A stretch of 64,000 bases of DNA from Thermaerobacter sp. FW80 (GTDB lineage: Bacteria; Bacillota; Sulfobacillia; Thermaerobacterales; Thermaerobacteraceae): positions 1,773,245-1,837,244 of the forward strand of contig NZ_CP037895.1 of NCBI RefSeq assembly GCF_004634385.1. The letters are read 5' to 3'. Below are positions 23,914-34,300 of the stretch, one piece after another (position 1 is the first letter of the stretch; each line of letters starts with the position of its first letter). The position numbers were made by a program, and so were the translations under genes. The notes beneath the pieces are model-generated. The model saw only the letters and a program-made list of their open reading frames with translations. It searched no databases and was not told where the DNA came from.

Positions 23914-26900
23914 CGGGCGCAGGTGGTGCGAGGGACCGCCGCGCCCCGGTCCCCGCGGAGGGCGCCGGTGCCGGCGGTCCGGGGGGCGGGGCCGGCGGGG
24001 CGGGGGGGCGATCCCCGCTCCCGGGGGGCGGCCGGGTGCGCTGGCACCGGCTGCGGCTGCAGGGCTTCGGACCCTTCCGGGAGGCCGTCGAGTTCCGGTT
24101 CCCCGACGGCCTGGGGCACTGGGTGGCGCCCAACGAGAGCGGCAAGTCCACCCTGGTCGCCGGGCTCGTGGCGATCCTCTTCGGTCTGCCGGGTTCGTCC
24201 GACCCGTCGCGCTACGGCCAGGCCCGGTACCGGCACTGGGGCGGGGCTGCGCGCTTCGAGGGCGAGCTCGAGTTCACCGCCGTCGACGGGCGGCGCTACC
24301 GCATCCAGCGGGACTTCGCCACCCACCGCGTGCGGCTCGTGCGGCTCGACCCGCGCGGTCCGGTGGAGGAGTGGGCCGGGACCCACAACCCCGCCGCCAA
24401 CCGGCCCGCCCCCGGGTACGAGGAGGCGATCCGGCGGCTGGTGGGGATCGGCTCCCGGGCGGTGTTGCTCGAGACCTTCTGCCTCCAGCAGCCGTTGCCC
24501 GCGCCGGCGGCCGCCGACCGGCAACCCGGGCTGGCCCCCGAGGTGCAGGAGCTGTTGGCCGGTGCCGGCGCCCGCTCGCCCGCCCAGGCGCTGGCCGCCC
24601 TGGAGGAGGCCATCCGGGCGCTCACCCGCTGGACCCGCGAGCTCGGCGTCTCGGGGCAGAACCTGCGGCAGGATCGGGCGATCGAGCAGGTCGAGCAGCG
24701 GATCCGCCAACTGGAGGAGGCCATCGCCCGCGACCGGGAGGCGGCCGATGCCCTCGAGGGGGTGCGGCGGCGCCGGGCGGAGGTGGCGGCACAACGGCAG
24801 GCGCTGGAGCAGCGGCTGGAGCGGTGCCGGGAGCGCCACGACGCCTGGGCCGAGTGGCGTCGCCGCGTGGAACGGTACCGGGACCGGCTGGTCCAGCGGC
24901 GGCGCATCGAGCAGGCGGTGCAGCGGGCCGCCGTGCTGGAGGCGGAGGTCGCGGCCCTCCGGGAGGAGGAGCGCCGTCGCTGGCCGGGCTGGGAGGACTG
25001 GGCGGGCGACGACGAGAGCGGCCTGGCGGCCGCCCTGGACCGGCTGCTGCAGGTGAGCCAGGCGGCCGCGGCCTTGCGGGATCAGCTGGCGGTCCTGGAG
25101 CGCCGGCGGTGGCAGGCCGCCGCGCGGGTGCTGTGGGCGGCGTGGTGTCGCTACCGGTTCCTCGATCGGGCCCTGGCGACGCTGGACCGGCTGGGGCGGC
25201 GTGCCCCGCGGCTGGCGGCGGCGTCGGCGGACGAGCTCGAACGCTTGCGGGCGGCGCCGCGCCAGGAGGCCGAGCTGCAGCGCCAGGCGGCGGCCCTCGC
25301 TGGGGAGCTCCGGGCCCGGGAGCAGGCGCTCGAGGCCCTCGCCGAGGAGGGGCGGGCACTGGCGGCGACCTTTGCCGAGGTCCAACGGTGGACGCCGGAG
25401 ATCGCCGCTGCCGCCGCCGAGGCGGCGGCCCTGCAGGAGGAGATCCAGCGGAGGGAGCATGAGGCGGAGCGGCGACGGGCCGAGATGGTGCAGCGGCGCA
25501 GGCTGGGCCGCCGGGTCGCCCTGGCGGTGGCCGCCGCGGCCGGGGTGGCGGCGGCGACCCTGGGCCGCGCTGTGGAGGCCCCGGGGTGGATGCTCGCCCT
25601 GGCCGTGGGCCTCGCCGCGCTGGGGGTCGGGTGGCTGGCGTGGCGAGGGGTCGCAGGGGCCCAGCGCGTCGCTCCCGCCGTCGAGGAGGGGCTTCGCCAG
25701 CGCCTGGAGGCGGTGCGGGCGCGGCTCGGGCCCTGGGCGCACGAGGCGCCCGCGCGCCTCCGGGAGCTGGAAGGCCGCTTCCGGGAGTGGCAGGCGCGGC
25801 AGGCGAGCCTGGAGGAGCGCCGACGGCGCGAGACCGCGGCGCGTGACGACGTCCGGCGGCGGCTGGAGGCGGTGGAGGCGTCCATCGAAGATCTGCGCCG
25901 CTGGGTCGCCTCCTTCACCGGCGGGGCGGGGGCGGTGGATCGGGTCACGACCTGGTGGGACGCCGTCTGCAGCCTTCGGCGGCGGCTGGAGGAGGAGCGG
26001 ACCCGCTTGGCGGCCGAGCTCTGGGGCGTCCGCTCCGGCCCGCCCCCGTCTGCGGACGAGGTGGCGGAGCTGGTGCTGCCCGAGACCGGTCCGTCGTGGA
26101 GTGCCATGGCTCGCATCGTGGTGGCCGGCGACGCGGACCCTGGAGGGTCCGCGTCGCCGGCGGACCCCCGGGAGGCGCTGGGGGACGGCGCGCCCTCCGG
26201 CGCCTGGACGGTGGGGCGCCTGGTGGAGCAGCTCAGTCGGTGGGACGCCGCGTCCTGGGAGGAACCCGCCGCGGAGGCCGACCGGTGGCGGCGGCTCGAG
26301 GAGCGGGAGGCCGCGTGGCTGCAGGCGCTGGAGGCCAGCTGGTCCCCTGGCGGCGACCCCGAGCCGGCCGCCGTGCCCGATGGGCCGCCGGCCGTCTACG
26401 AACACCTGCAGCGGCTGGAGGTCGAGCAGGCCCAGGAGGCGGAGGCGACGGCTCGTCGCGCGGAGACCCTGGCGCAGGAGCTGGCGTCCCTCACGGCGCA
26501 GGAGGCCGCCCTGCGGGCGCGGTGCCGCGCCCTCCTCGAGGCTTGCGGGGGCGATCCGATCCAGGCCCGCGAGCAGTGGCAGGCCTACGCAGCCCACCGC
26601 CAGCGGCGGCGGGAGCGCGAGGGCGAGCTCAAGGGAGTCCTGGGCGCCTGGGAGACGCCCGACACGGAGGCGCTGGCGGTGCGGCTCGAGCAGTGGCGCG
26701 ATGCCTGCCTGGTCGAGCTGCGGGCCATCGAGGACCTGGCGAAGCGCTTCCCCGAGCTGCCGACGGGGGAGGACCTCGACCCGGCCCAGGCGGCGCACCC
26801 CCTGGCCGGTCTCGAGGAGGAGCGGCGCGGGATCGAGGCCGCGATCCGCCAGGCCGACGCGGAGCTCCAGCACCTGACGGCGCAGGAGGCGGCGCTCCTG

Positions 26901-27536
26901 CAGCAGGCGCCGTTGAACATCGCCCAGGCGGAGCTGGAGCTGGTCGCCTTGCAGGCACGGCGCGAAGCCCTGCGGGACGAGCTGGACGCCCTGGTGCTGG
27001 CCCACCGACACCTGCGGGAGGCGCTGGAGGAGTTCCACGCCACCTACCGGCAGCGGCTGGAGGACGCGGCGAGCCGCTACTTCGCCCGCATCACGGGCCA
27101 ACCGGGGCGGCGGGTGGTGCTGGATGCCCGGTTCCGCCTGTCGGTGCGCGAAGCCGACGGCACGCCGGTGGTGGCCGAGCAGCTCAGCCAGGGGACCCGG
27201 GACCAGCTGTTCTGGGCGCTGCGGGTGGCGGTGGCCGACCTGCTGGCCGGCGACGTCAACCTCCCCTTCGTGCTGGACGACCCCTTCGTCCACTGGGACG
27301 ACCGGCGTCTGGAGGAGGGGCGGCGGATCGTGACCGCCCTGGCCCAGGACCGCCAGGTGGTCGTCTTGTCGCACCGGCCGGCGCTGGCGGCGTGGGGGCA
27401 ACCGGTGGAGCTGGCCGGGGCGCTGCCGGCCACGGCGCAGGAGGTCGCCGTGGCGTCGGCGCCGTCTGCGCCGGCGGGGCCGACGGATGCGGCGGGTGGC
27501 GGGGCGACGCGGGAAGGGGAGGGCGAGGGCTCGTGA
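23910..27536 (+). CDS. SbcC/YhaN-like coiled-coil ATPase with two internal membrane helices
   Basis: The 1208-residue protein has an N-terminal Walker A (APNESGKSTLVAGL, about residues 72-85), a central coiled-coil region of about 800 residues, and a C-terminal ABC signature (LSQGTRDQLFWALR) and Walker B (LPFVLDDPFVHWDD). These form a Rad50/SbcC-type head. In the middle (about residues 531-585) two hydrophobic segments (VALAVAAAAGVAAATLGRAV, WMLALAVGLAALGVGWLAW) interrupt the coiled coil, as in YhaN-like proteins and unlike classical SbcC. I see no CxxC zinc hook. The GTG at 23910 overlaps the nuclease stop and has GGAGGGACC upstream. It probably works with the preceding nuclease on DNA ends, perhaps at the membrane (inference). 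Confidence 0.87.
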   Translation: MTGAGGARDRRAPVPAEGAGAGGPGGGAGGAGGRSPLPGGGRVRWHRLRLQGFGPFREAVEFRFPDGLGHWVAPNESGKSTLVAGLVAILFGLPGSSDPSRYGQARYRHWGGAARFEGELEFTAVDGRRYRIQRDFATHRVRLVRLDPRGPVEEWAGTHNPAANRPAPGYEEAIRRLVGIGSRAVLLETFCLQQPLPAPAAADRQPGLAPEVQELLAGAGARSPAQALAALEEAIRALTRWTRELGVSGQNLRQDRAIEQVEQRIRQLEEAIARDREAADALEGVRRRRAEVAAQRQALEQRLERCRERHDAWAEWRRRVERYRDRLVQRRRIEQAVQRAAVLEAEVAALREEERRRWPGWEDWAGDDESGLAAALDRLLQVSQAAAALRDQLAVLERRRWQAAARVLWAAWCRYRFLDRALATLDRLGRRAPRLAAASADELERLRAAPRQEAELQRQAAALAGELRAREQALEALAEEGRALAATFAEVQRWTPEIAAAAAEAAALQEEIQRREHEAERRRAEMVQRRRLGRRVALAVAAAAGVAAATLGRAVEAPGWMLALAVGLAALGVGWLAWRGVAGAQRVAPAVEEGLRQRLEAVRARLGPWAHEAPARLRELEGRFREWQARQASLEERRRRETAARDDVRRRLEAVEASIEDLRRWVASFTGGAGAVDRVTTWWDAVCSLRRRLEEERTRLAAELWGVRSGPPPSADEVAELVLPETGPSWSAMARIVVAGDADPGGSASPADPREALGDGAPSGAWTVGRLVEQLSRWDAASWEEPAAEADRWRRLEEREAAWLQALEASWSPGGDPEPAAVPDGPPAVYEHLQRLEVEQAQEAEATARRAETLAQELASLTAQEAALRARCRALLEACGGDPIQAREQWQAYAAHRQRRREREGELKGVLGAWETPDTEALAVRLEQWRDACLVELRAIEDLAKRFPELPTGEDLDPAQAAHPLAGLEEERRGIEAAIRQADAELQHLTAQEAALLQQAPLNIAQAELELVALQARREALRDELDALVLAHRHLREALEEFHATYRQRLEDAASRYFARITGQPGRRVVLDARFRLSVREADGTPVVAEQLSQGTRDQLFWALRVAVADLLAGDVNLPFVLDDPFVHWDDRRLEEGRRIVTALAQDRQVVVLSHRPALAAWGQPVELAGALPATAQEVAVASAPSAPAGPTDAAGGGATREGEGEGS

Positions 27537-30500
27537 GCCTGCGGCTGATTCTCGGCCGGGCGGGGGCCGGCAAGACCCATCACTGCCTGGAGGCGGTGGC
27601 GCGGGAGGAGGCGGCCCGTCCGGCCGGACCGCCCCTGATCCTCCTGGTGCCCGAGCAGGCCACGTTCCAGATGGAGCAGGCGCTGCTGGCCGCGGTCCAT
27701 CGCCATGGCCGGCGGGGGTTCGCCCGGGCGCGGGTGGCGAGCTTCCAGCGGTTGGCCTGGTGGGTGCAGCAGGAGGCCGGCGGGGCGGCGACGCCCACCG
27801 TCACCGAACTGGGCAAGCGGCTGATCCTGCGCGCGCTGGTCGCCCGCGAGGCCCCGCGGCTCGCCTTGTTCGGCCAGGTGGCCGACCGGCCCGGCTTCAT
27901 CGAGCGACTGGTCGCCACCCTCGGCGAGCTGGCGGCCTACGGGATCGACGCCGACGCCCTGCGGGCCCGCCATGCGGCCCTGGTGGGCGAGGGCCGCGAG
28001 GGCCTCCTCGCCGTCAAGCTGCACGATCTCGCCCTGATCCTGGAGGCGTACCAAGACTTTCTGGCCGAACACCACCTGTACGACCCCGTCCAGGTGCTGG
28101 AACGGGTGGCGCGGTGCATCCACGACGCCGCCTGGCTGCAGGGGGCCCGCGTCTGGGTCGACGGCTTCACCGGGTTCACCCCCGGCGAGCTGCGGGTCCT
28201 GGAGGCCCTCCTGCGGGTGGCGGACCGCGTCGAGGTCAGTCTCTGCCTGGACCCTCAGGAGGCGCCCTGGGCCGTGGGCGGCGCCGGCCAGGCGGGACAA
28301 GGGGACGACGAGTCGGCGCTCTTCCACCCCACGGCGGTGACGGCGCGGCAGTTGCTGGACATCGCACGGCGGGCGGGGGTGGCCGTCGCCCCCGCCCGGG
28401 TCCTCCCGGAAGCGGGCGGGGGCATGCCGCGCTTCCGCAACCCGGCCCTGGCCCACCTGGAGCGGGAGCTGTTCCAGTTCCCCGGCCGCCGCTTCGCCGG
28501 TCCGCCCGAGGGCATCACGCTGGTGGCCGCGCCCGACCGGCGGGCGGAGGTGGCCGCGGCCGCGCGGGAGATGCTGCGCCTGGCCCGGGAAGAGGGATAC
28601 CGGTTCCGGGACATGGTGGTCATCGTGCGGGATCTGGAGACCTACCACGACCTCTTGGCGACCGCCTGCGCGGAACACGGCATCCCCCTCTTCGTCGACC
28701 GCCGTCGCCCGGTGGCCCACCACCCCCTGCTGGAGCTGGTGCGGGCGGCGCTGGAGGTGGTGGCGGGCGACTGGCCCTACGAGGCGGTCTTCCGCTACCT
28801 CAAGACCGACCTGGTGCCCGTGCCGCGGGGGGAAGTGGACCGGCTGGAGAACTACGTGCTGGCCTTCGGCATCCGGGGCTCGCGGTGGTATCGAGGGGGC
28901 CCGTGGCGCTGGTGGCGCCGCGAGGCCCTGGAGGCGGACGTCGAGCCGACGCCGGTGCAGCAGGCGGAGCTCGAGGCCATCAACCGCATCCGCGACGAGG
29001 CCACCGGGCACCTGCGCCGGTTCTTCCAGCGGGTGGCGCCGGCCCGCCGGCAACCGGTGCCGGCGGCGGAGCTGGCGGCGGCCCTGTACCAGCTGCTGGT
29101 CGACCTCGACGTCCCCGCCCGGCTCCAGGGGTGGAGCGAGGAGGCCGAGGGGGCCGGCGACCTCGAGGCGGCCCAGGAGCACCTCCAGGTCTGGAACGGC
29201 GTCGCCGAGCTGCTGGAGCAGGTGGGAGCCAGCCTGCCCGGGATCGCCCTGACGGCGGCCGAGTTCCTGCGCGTGCTGGAGGCGGGCATGGAGGGCCTGC
29301 GGGTCGGCCTCATCCCGCCGGGCCTCGACCAGGTGGTGGCGGGCAGCGTGGAGCGCTCGCGGCACCCCAGCGCCCGGGCCGCGTTCGTCCTGGGCGCCAC
29401 CGACGACGCCTTCCCCCGCCGCGTCGAGGAGGATGCCATCTTCACCGATCAGGAGCGGGACGAACTGGCCGAGCGCGGCGTCGAGCTGGGGCCGCCCGGG
29501 CGGGTGCGGGCGCTGCACGAGCAGTACCACACCTATGTGGCGCTGACCCGGGCGCGGGACCGCCTCTGGGTGAGCTACCCGCTGGGCGACGAGGAGGGCC
29601 GGGCGGTGGCGCCGGCCTGGCTCACGCGGCGGCTTCGGGTCCTCCTGCCCGGCCTCGCCGTGAGTTCCGCGACGGCCGACGGGACGGACGACGTGGCGAC
29701 GCCGGCGCAGGGCATCGACCGGCTGGCCCGGCTGCTGGCCCGCCACCGGGATGCAATGGGGGTCTCCGCGGGGCCATGGGCTCCGCCCGCCCCGCGCCGC
29801 GGGGACCCGCCTCCCACCTGGGCGGTGCTCTATCAGTGGGCCGTCACCGACCCCGCCGTCCGGCCCCGGGCCTTGCACTCGCTGGCCGCCCTGGCCCATG
29901 CCAACCGGCCTCGTCCCCTGGGCCGCGAGCTGGGGCGGCAGCTCTATGCCCGCCCGGCCGCGGCCGGATGGCTGCTGCGGACCAGCGTCAGCCGGCTGGA
30001 GCGGTTCGCCGCCTGTCCGTTCCAGCACTTCGCGGCCCATGGGCTCGGGCTGCGGGAGCGCGTGGTCGGGCGGCTCGACGCGCCGCGCCTGGGCCGGATC
30101 CACCATGCCGCCCTCAGCCTCCTGGCGCGGAAGGTGTGGGAGGAGGGACTGGACTGGAAGGACCTTGATGAGTCCCGGCTCGAGGCGATGGTCGCCGCGT
30201 GCCTGGACGAGATCGGGCCCCGGCTGGCCCAGGAGCTGGCCGTGGAGACGGCGTACCACGCGCACCTGCTGGAGCGGACGCGGCGCATCCTCGGCCAGAC
30301 CGCCCGTCGCCTGGCGGAGCACGCCCGTCGCGGCGACTTCCGGCCGCTGGCGGTGGAGGTGGACTTCGGGCCCGATCCCGACGCGCCGCTGCTAGTCGAG
30401 CCGTGGCGGCTGCCCTCGGGCGAGCGCCTGGCCCTGCAAGGCCGGATCGACCGCATCGACGGGGCCCGGACCGCGTCGGGCCGCTGGCTCGTCCGCGTCG

Positions 30501-31354
30501 TCGACTACAAGAGCAGCGCCCACGACCTGCCGCTGGACCAGGTCTACCATGGGCTGGCCTTGCAACTGCCGCTGTACCTGCTGGTGGCCGTCCGGGCGGG
30601 CGCCGCCTTGGGGATCGACCCCGGGGGGGCGCCCGGGCGGCCGGGAGCCGGATCGCCGGTCCCGGCCCCGGACGGCGGCCCGCCCGGGAGCCCGGTCCCG
30701 GCGGCCGCGGTGGAGCCGGCGGCGCTGCTGTACTTCCCGGTCCACGACCCGTTCCTCGACACCGAGGGTCCGTTGCCGGCGGAGGAGGCCGCCCGGCGGC
30801 GGGCGCGCCGGCTCCTGCGGGCCCAGGGCTGGGTGGTCGACGACGCGGAGGTCATCCGGGCCCATGACCGCGAGCTCAAGCCCGAGACCCTGATCCCGGT
30901 GGAGCTCAGGAGGGATGGGACGCCCACGGCCTGGGCGCGGGTCCTCCAGCCGGGGGAGATGGAGGATCTCTTCCGGCTGGTGGAGGCGCGGGTCCAGGCG
31001 ATGGCGACGGCCATCCTGGCGGGGCGGGTGGAGGTGGCGCCGTACCGCCTCAAGGAACGCTCGCCCTGCGGCACCTGCGCCTTCCGCGCGCTCTGCCAGT
31101 TCGACCCGCGCCTGCCGGGCAACCGCTACCGGGTGATGCGGCCCCTGCGTCCCCAAGAGGTCTGGCAGCGGGTGCGGCAGGCCCACGCCCCGGACGGCGG
31201 CGGTGGGGCGTCCACCGGCCTGCCGGCCGGCCGGGCGGCCCCGCGGCCGCCGGACCGGCCCGCCCCGGCGGACGCCGACGGATCCCACGGGGGCGGACCC
31301 GCCGGGCCCGTCCCCGCTGCCGCGGAGGGAGGGGCGGACGATGACCGTCGGTGA
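27533..31354 (+). CDS. addB: ATP-dependent helicase/nuclease subunit B (AddB)
   Basis: The 1273-residue protein starts with a Walker A (ILGRAGAGKTHHC, residues 6-18) and the AddB pattern LILLVPEQATFQMEQALL. The C-terminal nuclease domain has VVDYKSSAHDLPLDQVYHGL, with the RecB-family Asp and Lys. An iron-sulfur cluster is indicated by one cysteine in ERFAACPFQHF and three more in CGTCAFRALCQFDP. AddB is the Chi-scanning and 5'-strand nuclease partner in double-strand break processing. The GTG overlaps the stop of the preceding ATPase by four bases and its end overlaps addA by 14 bp. The overlap chain indicates tight co-expression. Confidence 0.94.
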   Translation: MSLRLILGRAGAGKTHHCLEAVAREEAARPAGPPLILLVPEQATFQMEQALLAAVHRHGRRGFARARVASFQRLAWWVQQEAGGAATPTVTELGKRLILRALVAREAPRLALFGQVADRPGFIERLVATLGELAAYGIDADALRARHAALVGEGREGLLAVKLHDLALILEAYQDFLAEHHLYDPVQVLERVARCIHDAAWLQGARVWVDGFTGFTPGELRVLEALLRVADRVEVSLCLDPQEAPWAVGGAGQAGQGDDESALFHPTAVTARQLLDIARRAGVAVAPARVLPEAGGGMPRFRNPALAHLERELFQFPGRRFAGPPEGITLVAAPDRRAEVAAAAREMLRLAREEGYRFRDMVVIVRDLETYHDLLATACAEHGIPLFVDRRRPVAHHPLLELVRAALEVVAGDWPYEAVFRYLKTDLVPVPRGEVDRLENYVLAFGIRGSRWYRGGPWRWWRREALEADVEPTPVQQAELEAINRIRDEATGHLRRFFQRVAPARRQPVPAAELAAALYQLLVDLDVPARLQGWSEEAEGAGDLEAAQEHLQVWNGVAELLEQVGASLPGIALTAAEFLRVLEAGMEGLRVGLIPPGLDQVVAGSVERSRHPSARAAFVLGATDDAFPRRVEEDAIFTDQERDELAERGVELGPPGRVRALHEQYHTYVALTRARDRLWVSYPLGDEEGRAVAPAWLTRRLRVLLPGLAVSSATADGTDDVATPAQGIDRLARLLARHRDAMGVSAGPWAPPAPRRGDPPPTWAVLYQWAVTDPAVRPRALHSLAALAHANRPRPLGRELGRQLYARPAAAGWLLRTSVSRLERFAACPFQHFAAHGLGLRERVVGRLDAPRLGRIHHAALSLLARKVWEEGLDWKDLDESRLEAMVAACLDEIGPRLAQELAVETAYHAHLLERTRRILGQTARRLAEHARRGDFRPLAVEVDFGPDPDAPLLVEPWRLPSGERLALQGRIDRIDGARTASGRWLVRVVDYKSSAHDLPLDQVYHGLALQLPLYLLVAVRAGAALGIDPGGAPGRPGAGSPVPAPDGGPPGSPVPAAAVEPAALLYFPVHDPFLDTEGPLPAEEAARRRARRLLRAQGWVVDDAEVIRAHDRELKPETLIPVELRRDGTPTAWARVLQPGEMEDLFRLVEARVQAMATAILAGRVEVAPYRLKERSPCGTCAFRALCQFDPRLPGNRYRVMRPLRPQEVWQRVRQAHAPDGGGGASTGLPAGRAAPRPPDRPAPADADGSHGGGPAGPVPAAAEGGADDDRR

Positions 31355-34300
31355 ACCCGCAGGCGGCCGAGGGGGGCCGGCCCGGGCCGCAGCCACCGGC
31401 GGCGCGGCGTCGCGCCCGGTGGCGGCCGAGGGCGGCGCGCGAACGGGCACGCGGTGGACCGAGGAACAGTGGCAGGCCATCGCCCTGCGCGGTGCGAACC
31501 TGCTGGTCAGCGCCGCCGCGGGTGCCGGCAAGACCTCGGTGCTGGTGGAGCGCGTCGTGCGCCGGGTGCTGGACCCCGCGGATCCGCTGGACGTCGACCG
31601 GGTCTTGGTGGTGACGTTCACCGAGGCGGCCGCCGCGCAGATGAAGGAGCGGATCCGCGAGCGGCTGGAGGCGGCCCTGGCGCAGCACCCCGACGACCGG
31701 CGGCTGCGCCGCCAGCTGGCGCTGCTGGGACGGGCCAGCATCTCGACGGTGCACGCCTTCTGCCTGCGCATCATCCGACAGTACTTCTACCGCCTCGGCC
31801 TCGACCCGGCGACGAAGGTGGCCGGCGAGCACGAAGCCCAGCTGCTGCGCCACGAGGTGCTGGACGACCTCTTCGAACGGCGCTACGCGGCCGCCGCCGC
31901 CGACTTCTTGGCCCTGGTGGAGGCGTACGGCGGCCGCCGCGGCGACGAGGACCTGCGGCAGCTGGTCCTGGCCCTCTACGAGAGCGCCTATGCGCAGCCC
32001 TGGCCGGAGGCCTGGCTCGACGCGCTGGTGCGCATGTACCGGGAGGCCGGCGCCGACCTGGACGGCGCGCGGTGGCTGCAGGCGGCGCGGGAGGGGGTGG
32101 CCCGCCGCCTGCAGCGCCACGCCATGGCCCTGGCCGGCCTCGCCGCCCAGTGTCGCCGGCCGGGAGGACCCGCGGTCTGGGCCGATACGCTGGAAGGCGA
32201 CGCCCGTCGGCTGGCATCCTTGGCCGCCGAGGCCGCGGGAGTGGGGTGGGAGGGGCTGGGGCAGATCCTGGAGGCGGCCACCCAGTGGCCCCGCCTCCCC
32301 GGCAACCCCGAGGCCAAGGCGAACCCGTTCCACAAACGGATCCAACGGCGCCGGGAGGACATCAAGCGGGACCTCCGCGGGCTGCGCGAGGGCCTATGGG
32401 CCCGCCCGGCGGCCGACGTCGCCGCCGACCTCGAACGCCTCGCGCCCCACGTGGCCACCCTGGTCGATCTGGTCAAGGCGTACGCCGCCTCCCTCCAAGT
32501 CGCCAAGCGGGACCGCAGCCTGATGGACTTCACCGACATGGAGCACTACGCCCTGGCGCTCCTGGCCGACCCCGCCCATCCCGGTGCCCTGGTGCCGTCC
32601 GCCGTGGCCCGCGAGCTCCGCCGCCACTACCAGGAGGTCCTGGTGGACGAGTACCAGGACATCAATCCGCTGCAGGACGCCATCCTCCGCCTCGTGGCGC
32701 GGGACGGCGAGGACGGAGCGCCGAACCTCTTCCTGGTGGGCGACGTCAAGCAGAGCATCTATGCCTTCCGCCAGGCCGAACCCGCCCTGTTCCTCGGCCG
32801 CTACCGCGCCTACGAGCCGGCGCCCCCGGTGCCGGCGCCGGCGGACGCCGCGCCGGCACCGGGCTGGCGCATCGAGCTCAACGCCAACTTCCGCAGCCGG
32901 CCGGCCATCCTCACGGCGGTCAACGACCTCTTCGCGCGCCTCATGGTGCAGGACCTGGGGGGTCTCGCCTACGACGAGGCCGCCCGGCTCCGCCCGCGGG
33001 CCGCCTTCCCCGACCCGCCCGCGGGCACGGCGGCCGGCGAGGCCCCGGTGGAGGTCTACGTGCTGGAACGGAAGCCCGAGGCGCTGGACGACGACCTCCC
33101 CGACGCCCTGGCCGCCGGCTCCATCCCCGTCCCGGGCCTCGAGGCGGCGGACGGCGGGCCGGCCGCCGGACCGTCGCATCCCGAGGCGGAGGCTGGGCTC
33201 CGCCCAGGGGAACCCGGTGGGCGCGGTGCCGGGGAACCCGGACCGGAACTGCGCGACGGCGCGGAGGAGGGGGATGGGGAGGCGGGTCCGGGGTCCCACG
33301 GGACGGGGGACCAGGAGGGCAGCGAGGACGAGGAGGTCGACCCGACCGTCCTCGAGCGGGAGGCCCGGCTGGTGGCCTGGCGCATCCGGCGTCTGGTGGA
33401 GGGGGCACCGGGCCAGCCGCCGCTGCACGTCTGGGATCCCGACCTGGAGCGCTACCGGCCGGTGCGGTACCGGGACGTGGTGGTCCTGCTGCGCAGCGCC
33501 AAGGTGCGGGCGGCCACCTTCGTGGAGGTGATGTCCCGCCACGGGGTGCCGGTCTACACCCGCTCCCGGACCGGCTACCTCACCGCGCCGGAGGTGGAGA
33601 TGGTCCTCGCCCTGCTGCAGGTGCTGGACAACCCCCGCCAGGACATCCCGCTGGCCGCGGTGCTGCGCTCGCCGGTGGTGGGGCTGGACGCGGACGACCT
33701 GGCCCGGATCCGGGTGGCCGCCCGCGACGTCCCCTTCTACGAGGCGGTCTGCCGCGTCGCCGGCTGGGATCCCGACCGGGAGGAACCGGCTGCGCCGCGG
33801 GATCAGGCGTGCCAGGCGGCGGCCTCGGACGCCCGCCCGGGGCCGCCGGCCGCCGCTGTGGCGCCCGCCCTCCTGAGCCCCCGGGCGGCGGGCGGCCCCG
33901 GCGATGCCGCAGCGGCGGGGGGCACCGGCGATGCGGGACCGGCGGGGGGCGCAGGCAATGCCGGACCGGCGGGCGGCCTCGGTGATGCAGGAGCGGCGGG
34001 GGGCACTTCCGGCCCGGGCGACCCCAGGGCCGCAGGGGGCGACCCCGGGGGGCCGGCCGCCGGCGGCACCGGCTGGGCCGGTGCCGCCGGCGAGGGCTTG
34101 GCGGAGCGTCTGCGGGCGTTCCTGGCCGACCTGGCCCGCTGGCGGGGCCTGGCCCGCCGCTGGCCGCTCTCCCGGGTGATCCAGGCGATCTACGACGAGA
34201 CGGGCCTGCTGACCTTCGTCGCCGCCCTGCCGGCGGGCGAACAGCGCCGGGCCAACCTCGAGGCGCTGCGGGACCGGGCCCGCCAGTTCGACCGGTTCGC

